This document shows positions 5,582 through 14,690 of a stretch of 64,000 bases of DNA, one piece after another. The translations under genes were made by a program, and so were the position numbers. The stretch's first letter is position 1. Every line of letters starts with the position of its first letter. The notes under the pieces are model-generated. The model did not search any database. It had not been told where the DNA came from and worked only from the letters and a program-made list of their open reading frames with translations. Source of the stretch: Chitinophaga agrisoli (GTDB lineage: Bacteria; Bacteroidota; Bacteroidia; Chitinophagales; Chitinophagaceae); contig NZ_VUOC01000004.1 of NCBI RefSeq assembly GCF_008386695.1, positions 2,482,327-2,546,326 of the forward strand, read 5' to 3'.

Positions 5582-7741
5582 TTATTGCTTACCCTTAAAG
5601 ATGCGTTTCACCGCCTTACCCAGCTTGTTAAGATTAGCCAGCTGCTCCTGTATAGGCGCCAGCGTAAGGTCTTCCGGCTGCACGCCGGGTTCCATAAAGT
5701 CCATTTCTATCTGTTCCGGGTATACGAGAATGAGGTTATTATCCTTAAAATGTCGGCTCAGTTTAGCCGGAATATGCTCCAGGTAGGCGTTGTAAGATAA
5801 CGTGCCTTTACGCGCAGAAACAACCACCAGCAGATCATCGCGGGTCACCTCACGGGAGAGGATCAGGAAATCCTCCATCTCGCCAAGTGGCTTAAAACTG
5901 ATCTCCGCGCTTATTTTTATGTATTGTATAAAAGCTTCCACCGCTGCCCGGGTTTTATCCTGACAGTAGATGGTCAGCCGTGCCCCTATCTGCTTCGCCA
6001 ATATCATCATCTTTTGAAGATAATGCAGGAAGCCTTTTTCATATTCCGTATTACGGGGCAGCACCAGCACCATCTTCTTAGCCGTGTTCATAGGGTGACT
6101 AAAATCGCATACATACACGGTCTCCCATACGCTCTGCAGCACGTTATCCAGCGTGGTGCCAAAGATGGAGCCAAATAGGCGGTCTGTCGTACTGGTCTTA
6201 TCTGTCCAGCCCAGGATCACATCCGTGATCAGCAGCTCGCGGGCCGCACGGGCAATGCCATCTGCCACGTTCAGGTCTATACGGGTAATGGCCTGTACCT
6301 GGCTTTCCGTGGCCGCGGCGTGGATAACCGCCGTTTCCATCATTTTATTGGTGATATGGATCTTTTCCTTGGCCTCTTCATCATCCTGCACCACCGCCAG
6401 GGGATATACAGGCGTATCCGCATCCGGGTCTTTGATCATCACAGCCAGGTCCAGCAGGGCCTCCATACGGATGGGGTTAGATACCGGCACCAGTATACGC
6501 TCCGGGGTATCGTCCTTTTCCGGCTTACGCTCCGCCTCTATGATAGCCAACCGGCGGCCGGCGTTCTCCGTTACAAAGGAGCTCACCAGGCAGGTTACCA
6601 GGATAAGCAGCACCGTGCCATTCAACACATTCTCGTTAATAATGCCCATGTTATAGCCTATCAGTATCACGGCAATAGTGGCGGCTGCATGGGAGCCGCT
6701 CAGGCCAAAGATCACATTCCGTTGCGTAGGGCTGTATTTAAAGGAAAGCTGTGTAAAAAAAGCTGCCAGCCATTTGCTGAACAGGGCCATAATGGTAAGC
6801 GAGCCTGCTATCAGCAGGGCTTCCGGTCCTTTTAGCAGCACCCGCAGGTCCACGATCATCCCCACCCCTATCAGGAAAAACGGGATGAACAGCGCATTGC
6901 CCACAAAAGCGATACGGTTCATAAGCGTAGAAGTATGCGGAATAAGCTGGTTAAGGGCCAGCCCGGCCAGGAAAGCGCCAATAATGGCCTCTACGCCTGC
7001 CAGCTCCGCCAGGAAACCGGCCAGGAACACCAGCGCCAGCACAAATATGAAATGGGAGGTCTTATCGTCCTTGATCTTCTTAAAAAACCAGCGGCCTACC
7101 ATCGGGAAGATCCACAGGATAATGGTGGCAAACACCGCCAGGGATACGCCCAGCCTCACCCAGAAATAAGTATTCAGGTTACCGGCCGCCGCCCCGGTGA
7201 TGATCGCCAGGATCAGCAGCACGGCCGTATCCGTGATAATGGTGCCGCCCACGGCTACCGTTACCGCCTCATTTTTGGTAATGCCCAGGCGGCTGGCCAG
7301 CGGATACGCCACCAGCGTATGGGTGGCAAACATGCTGGAGACCAGCAGGGTGGCCATAAAATTGAAATGCAGCCAGTAATGACATACCACAAACCCCAGC
7401 AATAGCGGTATAAAAAAGGTAAAAGCACCAAATACCAGGCTTCGGTGGCGGTTCTTGCGGAACTCTGCCATATCCAGCTCCAGGCCGGCCAGGAACATGA
7501 TGTAGAGCAGCCCGGCATTACTCAGCAGGCTGAGACTGCCCTTTTCAATGATCTTAAAGCCGTGGTCGCCAATGGCCATACCCGCTATGATCAGACCTAT
7601 TATACTGGGAATCCGGAACTTACGTAGGATAATGGGGGCTAACAGGATGATGAATAAAACAAGGGAAAATATAGGAACAGGGTCCTTCAGCGGCAAACTG
7701 ACATCCAACAATAATACCGTGCCATTCAATACTTGCATCAT
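5582..7741 (-). CDS. Cation:proton antiporter, CPA2 family, with C-terminal stress-protein-like region
   Basis: A 719-residue inner-membrane protein. Residues about 20-400 hold roughly a dozen hydrophobic segments in the order of Na+/H+ or K+/H+ exchangers of the KefB/NhaS type ('MAIGDHGFKII', 'GLLYIMFLAGLELD', 'ATHTLVAYPLASRLGI', 'EAIIGAFLAGLALN'). Residues about 420-719 are soluble and resemble tandem universal-stress-protein domains ('RILVPVSNPIRMEALLDLAV'). The role would be monovalent cation and pH homeostasis. The gene is divergent from clpS with a 173-bp gap between them. The transported ion cannot be deduced. Confidence 0.88.
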   Translation of the reverse strand: MMQVLNGTVLLLDVSLPLKDPVPIFSLVLFIILLAPIILRKFRIPSIIGLIIAGMAIGDHGFKIIEKGSLSLLSNAGLLYIMFLAGLELDMAEFRKNRHRSLVFGAFTFFIPLLLGFVVCHYWLHFNFMATLLVSSMFATHTLVAYPLASRLGITKNEAVTVAVGGTIITDTAVLLILAIITGAAAGNLNTYFWVRLGVSLAVFATIILWIFPMVGRWFFKKIKDDKTSHFIFVLALVFLAGFLAELAGVEAIIGAFLAGLALNQLIPHTSTLMNRIAFVGNALFIPFFLIGVGMIVDLRVLLKGPEALLIAGSLTIMALFSKWLAAFFTQLSFKYSPTQRNVIFGLSGSHAAATIAVILIGYNMGIINENVLNGTVLLILVTCLVSSFVTENAGRRLAIIEAERKPEKDDTPERILVPVSNPIRMEALLDLAVMIKDPDADTPVYPLAVVQDDEEAKEKIHITNKMMETAVIHAAATESQVQAITRIDLNVADGIARAARELLITDVILGWTDKTSTTDRLFGSIFGTTLDNVLQSVWETVYVCDFSHPMNTAKKMVLVLPRNTEYEKGFLHYLQKMMILAKQIGARLTIYCQDKTRAAVEAFIQYIKISAEISFKPLGEMEDFLILSREVTRDDLLVVVSARKGTLSYNAYLEHIPAKLSRHFKDNNLILVYPEQIEMDFMEPGVQPEDLTLAPIQEQLANLNKLGKAVKRIFKGKQ

Positions 7742-7884
7742 AAAACTTTATTTACGCTCCTCACTAATGCTTACATCACTGCAACTTACAAATTAATTAT
7801 TAACCGTTAAGGGTTAATAGTTAATCTATAACACAATTTAACAGGCGGCCAGCTCATACCTCTTCCATTTTATGAGAATAACTG

Positions 7885-7892
7885 TAATTTTG
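7885..7892 (+). promoter_or_regulatory. Bacteroidota -7 element upstream of clpS
   Basis: TAATTTTG matches the TAnnTTTG consensus, 22 bp before the clpS ATG. No clear TTTG lies at the -33 spacing. Confidence 0.45.
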
Positions 7893-7914
7893 CGGAAAGT
7901 CATGAAATCAAATT

Positions 7915-8223
7915 ATGAGCCAGCGTACTGAAACAGGCACATTGCATAAAGAATGGGAAGAGGTGCTTATTGCCGAGGATGAGCAATTCCCGTTCAGCCT
8001 TATTGTGTGGAATGATGAAGTAAATACCTTCGACTGGGTGATCCAATCACTCATCGAGGTATGCGACCACTCTGCAGAACAGGCGGAACAATGTGCGCTT
8101 TTCATCCACTACAACGGCAAGTACGCGGTAAAACATGGCGAATTCACCAAACTGCGCCCTATGTGCGAAGCACTCCTGGACAGGGGCATCAGCGCGACCA
8201 TCGAAGAGGCGGTAGCCAGCTAA
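7915..8223 (+). CDS. clpS: ATP-dependent Clp protease adaptor ClpS
   Basis: A 102-residue cytosolic adaptor that hands N-degron substrates to the Clp protease. Residues about 25-95 are the ClpS fold: 'FSLIVWNDEVNTFDWVIQSL' with the conserved N-D-x-x-T/N stretch that binds the N-terminal residue, then 'CALFIHYNGKYAVKHGEF' matching the usual 'A...H..G.a.v..g....A' pattern. The length is typical. It is followed 18 nt later by aat, whose product makes substrates for ClpS, so the two likely form an N-end-rule operon. Confidence 0.95.
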   Translation: MSQRTETGTLHKEWEEVLIAEDEQFPFSLIVWNDEVNTFDWVIQSLIEVCDHSAEQAEQCALFIHYNGKYAVKHGEFTKLRPMCEALLDRGISATIEEAVAS

Positions 8224-8241
8224 GAGCGCGTTATCACTGCA

Positions 8242-8886
8242 ATGGTATTTTCACTCACACGAGACCTGGTATTTCCCCCAGTGGACCTGGCGGAGCCCGA
8301 CGGGCTGCTGGCCGTTGGCGGCGACCTTTCCACACAAAGGCTGCTGCTGGCCTACCGTTCCGGCATTTTTCCCTGGTTCAGCGAGCCCCCCATCCTTTGG
8401 TGGAGCCCGGACCCGCGTTTTGTACTGCTCCCGGAAGAGCTGAAAGTATCTGCCAGCATGCGCCAGCTGCTGCGCAAACAGGTGTTCCGCATCACCTTTA
8501 ACCAGGACTTTCCAGGCGTGATCCGTAACTGCCGGATAACCCCGCGCCCCGGGCAGGATGGCACCTGGATCACCAACGCCATGCAAAAAGCGTATATCAA
8601 ACTGCATGAAGAAGGGTATGCCCACTCCGTGGAATGTTGGCTGGATAATAAGCTGGTAGGCGGATTGTATGGGATAAAAATGGGCCGCTGCTTTTTTGGA
8701 GAGTCTATGTTCTCACTGGTAAGCAATGCGTCCAAAGCGGCATTCATCACCTTCGTGCAGGCGGCCGCCCAGGAAGGGCTGGCCCTGGTAGACTGTCAGG
8801 TACATACCGAGCACCTTGCGTCATTAGGCGCCCGGTTCATAAAACGTACGGAATTTATCGGACTGCTGGAAGAATACGAGGTATGA
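8242..8886 (+). CDS. aat: Leucyl/phenylalanyl-tRNA--protein transferase
   Basis: A 214-residue enzyme that transfers Leu or Phe from aminoacyl-tRNA to N-terminal Arg/Lys of proteins, marking them for ClpS/Clp degradation. Diagnostic motifs are 'PDGLLAVGGDLS', 'YRSGIFPWF', 'WWSPDPRFVL', 'TWITNAMQKAYIKLHEEGYAHSVE', 'LVGGLYGI' with 'GRCFFGESMFS', and near the end 'VDCQVHTEHLASLGA'. The ATG at 8242 gives a standard length. The stop lies 4 bp from the stop of the convergent lipoprotein gene. Confidence 0.97.
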   Translation: MVFSLTRDLVFPPVDLAEPDGLLAVGGDLSTQRLLLAYRSGIFPWFSEPPILWWSPDPRFVLLPEELKVSASMRQLLRKQVFRITFNQDFPGVIRNCRITPRPGQDGTWITNAMQKAYIKLHEEGYAHSVECWLDNKLVGGLYGIKMGRCFFGESMFSLVSNASKAAFITFVQAAAQEGLALVDCQVHTEHLASLGARFIKRTEFIGLLEEYEV

Positions 8887-8890
8887 TCCC

Positions 8891-9826
8891 CTATTCCTCC
8901 TTCTTCTTTTTAGCAAAACCACCCTCGAAGAAACACTTAATACCCCGGTAAGCCCCACAACCGCCTACTTCACGTATGCTCACACGCCCGGAAGAGAACT
9001 GGAACGCAATACCGCACGAAGTTTCCTTATCCTTATACTCCCCCTTATTGCTCCCGGTATAATGACCAATACCATTGATCTCTCCTTTACAACCTCCATT
9101 GTCCTTGGAAAAAGTGATAAAGAACTGGAAGGATTTGGGATCCTGTCCATCGCGGATGGAGACAATATTCATCTCCCCGGACGTATAATCCCCGGAGTAT
9201 TTATGCTTACGTGGTAAAGTATCTATAGGGTTGAAGATCTGGCCGGCGCTGGTAGGACCATTAGAATTGGTCATAACCAGGGTAACGCCGCCATCCTCTC
9301 CTACGGAGTAGAAATCTTCCCGCAAGGCAGTGGCGGTAGCGCTAAGCTCCTTCTCCGTGCTTACCTTGATGGTATACCGGCTATCCAGGGTAAAGCTCAT
9401 ATCCTCAGGACTGCCGGGTACCTTTTTGGCGGCCGTCATACGGCCCAGGTATCTGCCTTTTTTATCAGTAAAGCAGATATAGGCAGTAGCAGCGCCCTTA
9501 TCTACAGCTTTTATTACAAAATATTGCAGGTTGGAACCGGCTATATAAGCCAGCGGAAAGTATTTAAGACGGTTATTCTTCAGCGTATCAGGGCCGGCAA
9601 TGGTATCTGACAGGAACTGTTTCAGCACATCTGGCTTCACAGACACGGAGTCCGGCTGTTTAAGCAACAAAGAGTCCGCATAAAGCCGGTAAGGCGTTTG
9701 ACTGGCCGGGAATATGGCCTTGAAATCTTCAAAAGTAACCGGGCGGTCACCGGGGGAACGTTTCTTCCCGGACCCACAGCCGGAAAGGATACCAAAAACC
9801 AGTAAGAGCGCCAACAACCTGTTCAT
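8891..9826 (-). CDS. Lipoprotein of unknown function
   Basis: A 311-residue protein with a signal peptide and a lipobox (ILSGC, Cys17), so it is probably anchored in a membrane by lipid. I do not recognise the family. The mature part has a region rich in beta-strand-like stretches and ends in a lysine/glutamate-rich tail (FAKKKKEE). Cysteines occur late in the chain (GGCKGE, ETSCGIAF, GGCGAYRGIKCFF), which could form disulfides outside the cytoplasm. It stands alone between aat (convergent) and mntR (divergent). Confidence 0.8.
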   Translation of the reverse strand: MNRLLALLLVFGILSGCGSGKKRSPGDRPVTFEDFKAIFPASQTPYRLYADSLLLKQPDSVSVKPDVLKQFLSDTIAGPDTLKNNRLKYFPLAYIAGSNLQYFVIKAVDKGAATAYICFTDKKGRYLGRMTAAKKVPGSPEDMSFTLDSRYTIKVSTEKELSATATALREDFYSVGEDGGVTLVMTNSNGPTSAGQIFNPIDTLPRKHKYSGDYTSGEMNIVSIRDGQDPKSFQFFITFSKDNGGCKGEINGIGHYTGSNKGEYKDKETSCGIAFQFSSGRVSIREVGGCGAYRGIKCFFEGGFAKKKKEE

Positions 9827-9966
9827 GCAGCATATATAATTGTTACGGGCGAAAAGTTAAAGATTATTTTGATATATACGGCATAGCTAATCAAAAAAGT
9901 CACGATTAAAGGGATAAACGGAGGGCCTGGGCGGGTAAATGGCTATGAAAATCTCGTAGAAATTAT

Positions 9967-9980
9967 TTAGATTTGTCTAA
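9967..9980. promoter_or_regulatory. Palindrome overlapping -7 element upstream of mntR (candidate MntR box)
   Basis: TTAGA-TTTG-TCTAA is a perfect inverted repeat 18 bp before the start of the regulator gene. It contains TAGATTTG (9968-9975), which fits the TAnnTTTG -7 consensus. DtxR/MntR proteins bind short AT-rich palindromes of this general shape, so metal-dependent autorepression is a reasonable inference. Confidence 0.5.
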
Positions 9981-9997
9981 CTTTTATTTTAGAGCTT

Positions 9998-10657
9998 ATG
10001 AATTTATCAGTTGCAGAGGAGAACTATATCAAGTCCATTTACAAGCTGGAAGAAGGACAGGAATCCGTTACCACCACAGGCCTTGCCTATGAGCTGGACA
10101 CCAAGCCCGCTTCCGTTACGGATATGGCCAAGAAGCTGCGGGATAAGAAACTGATAGATTACGAGAAATACCAGGGCATCAGCCTCACGGCAGATGGCAA
10201 AAAAGCCGCATTGCACATTATCCGCCGGCACCGCTTATGGGAATGTTTTTTGGTGGATAAGCTGTCCTTTAGCTGGGAAGAGGTGCACGAAATAGCAGAG
10301 GAGCTGGAGCATATACGGAGCGAGAAACTTATCAACCGCCTAAGCGATTTCCTGGGCAACCCTACCATAGATCCCCACGGGGATCCTATACCGGATGCAC
10401 AGGGCCGCCTGGGCAAACAGCGTACACAGATCTCGCTGGACCAGGCCCGCACCAAACGGCTGGAAGTAACGGCCGTATCAGACAAATCCAACGCGCTGCT
10501 GGAATTCCTCACTGCCAAGGGCATACGCCTGGGCACTCACCTGGAGGTGATAGAACGTTACGAATTCGATAACTCAATAGAAATAAAGATCAGGAACCAG
10601 CCGGCTTTTACCATTAGTGAGCAGGTGAGCAAGAACATCATGGTAAGGCCGGTATAG
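9998..10657 (+). CDS. DtxR/MntR-family metal-dependent transcriptional regulator
   Basis: A 219-residue regulator. Residues 1-65 form a winged helix-turn-helix ('EENYIKSIYKL', 'LDTKPASVTDMAKKL'), residues about 70-140 a metal-binding and dimerisation domain ('HHIIRRHRLWECFLVDKL'-like, E/H rich, 'WEEVHEIAEELEHI'), and residues about 145-219 an SH3-like FeoA-type domain. That order is the long DtxR form. It is followed 18 nt later by an Nramp transporter gene, so it most likely controls manganese or iron uptake. A palindrome overlaps its own promoter. Confidence 0.93.
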   Translation: MNLSVAEENYIKSIYKLEEGQESVTTTGLAYELDTKPASVTDMAKKLRDKKLIDYEKYQGISLTADGKKAALHIIRRHRLWECFLVDKLSFSWEEVHEIAEELEHIRSEKLINRLSDFLGNPTIDPHGDPIPDAQGRLGKQRTQISLDQARTKRLEVTAVSDKSNALLEFLTAKGIRLGTHLEVIERYEFDNSIEIKIRNQPAFTISEQVSKNIMVRPV

Positions 10658-10675
10658 ACAATTTGACAACTTATT

Positions 10676-12550
10676 ATGGACCATACCGCAACCACATCGC
10701 TGAGTGAAGTACATCAGAGCATAGACACAACAGGCCGTTCACGCTGGAAAAAGATCCTTTCCTTTTTTGGCCCCGCCTACCTCGTTAGCGTAGGCTATAT
10801 GGACCCGGGCAACTGGGCTACCGACCTCGCAGGCGGCAGCCAGTACGGCTACCAACTATTATGGGTATTGCTGATGAGCAACCTCATGGCCCTGTTACTC
10901 CAAAGCCTCAGCGCCCGCCTGGGCATCGTACGCGGCCGCGACCTGGCACAGGCCAACCGCGAAACCTATCCCCCCACCATCAACTTCATATTATACATAC
11001 TGGCAGAGATAGCCATAGCCGCCTGTGACCTGGCAGAAGTGCTGGGCATGGCCATTGGTATCCAACTGCTCACCGGGCTGCCGCTGGCCTGGGGCGTAAG
11101 CATTACCGTGCTGGATACCTTCCTGCTGCTGATCTTACAACGCTACGGCATCCGTAAGATGGAAGCCTTTATCATCAGCCTCGTAGCGATCGTAGGCGTC
11201 TCCTTCCTCGCGGAGCTGGTCATGGCAAGACCGCATCTGCCGGAAGTAGTAACGGGATTTGTACCCATCATCCCGGACAATACCGCCCTGTACATCGCCA
11301 TCGGTATCATAGGCGCCACCGTTATGCCACATAACCTGTACCTCCATTCCGCCCTGGTACAAACACGCAAGATCCAGCGGGATGATACAGGCATCAAGCA
11401 GGCGCTTAAGATGAACCTGATAGATAGCACCGTAGCCCTGAACCTGGCCTTTTTTGTAAACGCGGCCATACTCATACTGGCTGCCACCGTGTTCTTCAAA
11501 ACAGGGCGTACACATATTGCGGAGATCCAGGATGCGCATCAACTGCTGGAACAGCTGCTGGGTAACAAGTTTGCCCCTATCCTGTTTGCGGTAGCCCTGA
11601 TAGCCGCCGGGCAAAGCTCCACGGTAACGGGCACCCTGGCCGGACAGATCGTAATGGAAGGTTACCTGCGCCTGCGCATCAACCCCTGGCTGCGCCGCCT
11701 CATCACCCGCCTGCTGGCCATTGTGCCCGCACTGCTCACCATCCTCATCGCAGGGGATGATAAAGTAGGCGAGCTGCTGGTCTTCAGCCAGGTATTATTG
11801 AGCCTCCAGCTGGGTTTTGCCATCATCCCCCTCATTCACTTCGTGAGTGATAAACGCACCATGGGCGACTATGCCGTAAAACCGCTCACCAAGATCGCCG
11901 GCTGGCTCATAACCGGTATACTGGTCTACCTGAACCTGCGTATGGTGTTTAGCGGCGCTATAGACTACATTACACAGGATGGCAATGGCTGGGTAGATGC
12001 GCTGATCATTATTGGCAGCATCGGCTTCGTGGCCCTGCTGGTGATCACCACGGTGTACCCGCTCATTAACCGGTACCGGCAAACGGTCTCTGTACGTATA
12101 CATCCTTCTCAGATGGTATCCCTGGGCAATATGGCTAAACCGCAATACCGGCGTATTGCCATGGCGCTGGACTTCAGTAAACAGGATGAAAAGGTGATCA
12201 CCAACGCCGTTGCCAATGGCAATGAGCATACGGAATATATACTGATACATGTAGTGGAAAGCGCCTCCGCCAAATACCTGGGCATCATGTCTGACGACTT
12301 CGAAACCCGCAAGGACCAGGAGCAGCTGGATAGTTATATTGCGCTGCTAAAACAACGGAACCTCAACGCAAGAGGCGTGCTGGGATACCGCCATCCCGCC
12401 AAGGAGATAGTTCGGATCATAAAAGAGGAGCATGCAGATTTTGTGGTAATGGGTGGCCACGGGCATACCGGCATTAAAGACTGGATCTATGGAGAAACTG
12501 CCCACCAGGTAAGGCACCAGGTAAAGATCCCCGTGTTATTGGTGCAGTAG
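10676..12550 (+). CDS. Nramp divalent metal transporter fused to universal stress domain
   Basis: A 624-residue inner-membrane protein. Residues about 25-455 are an Nramp/MntH transporter: the metal-site motifs DPGN (43-46) and MPH (217-219) are both intact, and about 11 hydrophobic segments follow the family order. Residues about 475-624 are a UspA-like nucleotide-binding domain ('RRIAMALDFSKQDEKVITNA', 'ILIHVVESASAKYLG', and the G-G-H-G-H-T-G motif near the end). It probably imports Mn(II) or Fe(II) with protons. The C-terminal Usp domain adds a likely nucleotide- or stress-sensing function. It is probably co-transcribed with the DtxR-type regulator just upstream. Confidence 0.94.
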   Translation: MDHTATTSLSEVHQSIDTTGRSRWKKILSFFGPAYLVSVGYMDPGNWATDLAGGSQYGYQLLWVLLMSNLMALLLQSLSARLGIVRGRDLAQANRETYPPTINFILYILAEIAIAACDLAEVLGMAIGIQLLTGLPLAWGVSITVLDTFLLLILQRYGIRKMEAFIISLVAIVGVSFLAELVMARPHLPEVVTGFVPIIPDNTALYIAIGIIGATVMPHNLYLHSALVQTRKIQRDDTGIKQALKMNLIDSTVALNLAFFVNAAILILAATVFFKTGRTHIAEIQDAHQLLEQLLGNKFAPILFAVALIAAGQSSTVTGTLAGQIVMEGYLRLRINPWLRRLITRLLAIVPALLTILIAGDDKVGELLVFSQVLLSLQLGFAIIPLIHFVSDKRTMGDYAVKPLTKIAGWLITGILVYLNLRMVFSGAIDYITQDGNGWVDALIIIGSIGFVALLVITTVYPLINRYRQTVSVRIHPSQMVSLGNMAKPQYRRIAMALDFSKQDEKVITNAVANGNEHTEYILIHVVESASAKYLGIMSDDFETRKDQEQLDSYIALLKQRNLNARGVLGYRHPAKEIVRIIKEEHADFVVMGGHGHTGIKDWIYGETAHQVRHQVKIPVLLVQ

Positions 12551-12645
12551 AGGGGTTAATATTCCAGGAGCGTAACAATTATGCTCCAAATGCGCTGCCG
12601 TCAGAAGTATCCATGCAATTTTCAACAAAGCATAGATAACACCGT

Positions 12646-13032
12646 TCATACTTCAAACAGCCGTTTCAATTTATCCTTTTTCAGGATTTTTTGACCCTGT
12701 TCACCCGTAGCTATTACAGTATCGCCTACCTTTGCTTCATATTCGCAAATGATCTCATGCCCTTGCAAACGTATGATCGTTGCGGTAAACTGGACCATCG
12801 TCCCTACCTTTGCAGGCGCTACATGCCGTACGGTGATCATGGTGCCAATACCTTCTTCATCGGTATCTTTCATATCCAGCACAAACAGGCGGCAGCACCA
12901 CTCCGCATCCCTCGCTAACGCAAAAGTGCTGTATACAGGATGTAGCGCCCCGGTGTCAAAAATGGCACAATCCTCCTCCCGCACCACGCGGGTAAAATAT
13001 TGCCGGTCGCCGGTGGTATAATAATGTTGCAA
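12646..13032 (-). CDS. Hot-dog fold thioesterase family protein
   Basis: A 128-residue protein resembling the fluoroacetyl-CoA thioesterase-like hot-dog family: it has 'FALARDAEWCCRLFVLDMKD', 'GIGTMITVRHVAPAKVGTMV' and 'HEIICEYEAKVGDTVIATGEQGQKIL', which fit the strand order of that fold. It would hydrolyse a small acyl-CoA; the substrate is unknown. It is a single gene convergent with the Nramp gene. Confidence 0.75.
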   Translation of the reverse strand: MQHYYTTGDRQYFTRVVREEDCAIFDTGALHPVYSTFALARDAEWCCRLFVLDMKDTDEEGIGTMITVRHVAPAKVGTMVQFTATIIRLQGHEIICEYEAKVGDTVIATGEQGQKILKKDKLKRLFEV

Positions 13033-13262
13033 AACAGGATGGATTTAGTGATAGTTAAATGTAAGGATTAATTCCGTTCCCGGAGTTCTGATGCTCAAAT
13101 GCTTATCGATATTTAACAATCCCTACACACCCTCACATGAACCCCGGATCAAGTCCACATCATCCCCACATTACCCCTACTAAGTATTTATCTTTCACTT
13201 ATTTACAACCCGTATGAACTTTATCATTACTCCGGGTGTTATAAAGCAAAACTTGTTATTCG
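13033..13262. other. Intergenic region, 230 bp
   Basis: This lies between two divergent genes, so it must hold both promoters. No good TAnnTTTG element, repeat or RNA was recognised. Confidence 0.3.
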
Positions 13263-14216
13263 ATGGCTATTCTATCAGGCCCTTTACAATTAGAAGGTAA
13301 AGTAGGAGGAATGATCTTCTACAAAAGAGGCAATAAAACCTGCTGCCGCGCCATGCCGCAGTATACACCGGAAAGCATGACCGCCGCCAGTAAACAAAGC
13401 GCCCGCGAATTCGGGCGCGCCAGCAAAGCAGGCAAACTGCTCCGCGATGCCCTCAACGGCATCTGGCGCCTCCAGCATGACAACACCATGGTAAACCGGC
13501 TCAATAAAGCGCTCTATACCGCTTTACGCAAAGACCCCGCCCACAAGCGCGGTGCGCGTATCATCACGCCTGTTGCCCTGCAGGAAACCCTCAAAAACTT
13601 CCGCTTTAATAATAAAGCTAATCTGCCCTTCCAGGCGCAAACGATACGCAAGCCCGGTGGCCATATACAAGTAGTATTACCGCCCGATTGGCTCACCGTG
13701 TTAAAGAAACCCCGCTATGCCTCGCATGTGCAGCTGCAGGCCGCCGCAATCGCCATTGATCTTGAAACAGGCGCCTGTCGTAAGGTCTCCGCCGCTACAG
13801 AATGTATCTCTATAGATCTGCCAGGCGATACGCTTACACTCAATATGCAGCTGCAGGCGCCAAAAGCAATGCCGGTAATAGTAATGATCCAGGCGCGTTT
13901 TGTAATGGAAGAAACAGATGGAAGATTGTACCCTTCTGCACAGAAATCCTGCCTGCAATCATGCGTGGTAGCCGTGCTCCTGCCAGAGAAAGTGCAACAA
14001 CCTGAAAACAAAGGCATGAAAAGCATAAGATCCACCGGCAGCGCCAAATTCCACCCTAAACAGAACAATACACTGCAAAAGAAAAAGGAGGAGAAAACAT
14101 CTTTGCTCCATAAAACAGAGCACGTAGCTATAGCCCATAGTAACGCGCCCGCAAGAAAAACCGTATCAACCAGAGACGATGAAAAACGACGGCAACACAG
14201 TCGTAAAAACACCTGA
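13263..14216 (+). CDS. Hypothetical protein with basic tail
   Basis: A 317-residue protein I cannot assign. The N-terminus 'ILSGPLQLEGKVGGMIFYKR' resembles the start of a Bacteroidota family of unknown function (DUF6266-like, 'G..GKvGn.v.yk..G...vR'). Residues 30-130 look helical and basic, residues 140-245 look like beta-strands. Residues about 246-317 are a low-complexity, Lys/Arg/Ser/Thr-rich tail (KKKEEKTS, DDEKRRQHSRKN), probably disordered. There is no signal peptide. A nucleic-acid-binding role would fit the charge but is only a guess. It stands alone. Confidence 0.7.
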   Translation: MAILSGPLQLEGKVGGMIFYKRGNKTCCRAMPQYTPESMTAASKQSAREFGRASKAGKLLRDALNGIWRLQHDNTMVNRLNKALYTALRKDPAHKRGARIITPVALQETLKNFRFNNKANLPFQAQTIRKPGGHIQVVLPPDWLTVLKKPRYASHVQLQAAAIAIDLETGACRKVSAATECISIDLPGDTLTLNMQLQAPKAMPVIVMIQARFVMEETDGRLYPSAQKSCLQSCVVAVLLPEKVQQPENKGMKSIRSTGSAKFHPKQNNTLQKKKEEKTSLLHKTEHVAIAHSNAPARKTVSTRDDEKRRQHSRKNT

Positions 14217-14690
14217 CTTTTAAACGGAAATAATAACCTCCGGTCCCTTTCTGTATGTATAAGCAACGTGTTTTAGCATCTACAAGCACCTGCAATAGGA
14301 AACTATTAAAACCTATATAGTTCCTCATGTTGGCTATACATTAAAATTGATGACAACATCCACAAATTAACCTATAACGCTGTTGCAAAACCGAAGACAA
14401 ACAGTCTATAAATATCCAGTTTCCACAACGCTGATAATGCATCTTTTTGCATAAAATATCCTTCTCTGGCACACATCTACCGCTGTCGTATACCGCTGTG
14501 CCTTCTATCCAAAAATCCTCTGCAATAACCTATCCATCAACCATAAACAAATAACATTTATCAATAATTTCAAATAGAGTTTAAACTCATTCACCCGCTC
14601 TTTAACAAAATTTTAGTACCGCTCATCTGCAATCCATGGCATTCCGGAACAGTGTTTGAACTATACTCATCGAACCAAAAGTTTTATACC
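14217..14690. other. AT-rich intergenic region, 474 bp
   Basis: No convincing gene or RNA was found. The DNA is clearly more AT-rich than its surroundings and holds scattered CAACA/AACCT-like words. It probably contains the promoter of the small gene at 14691. Confidence 0.35.
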
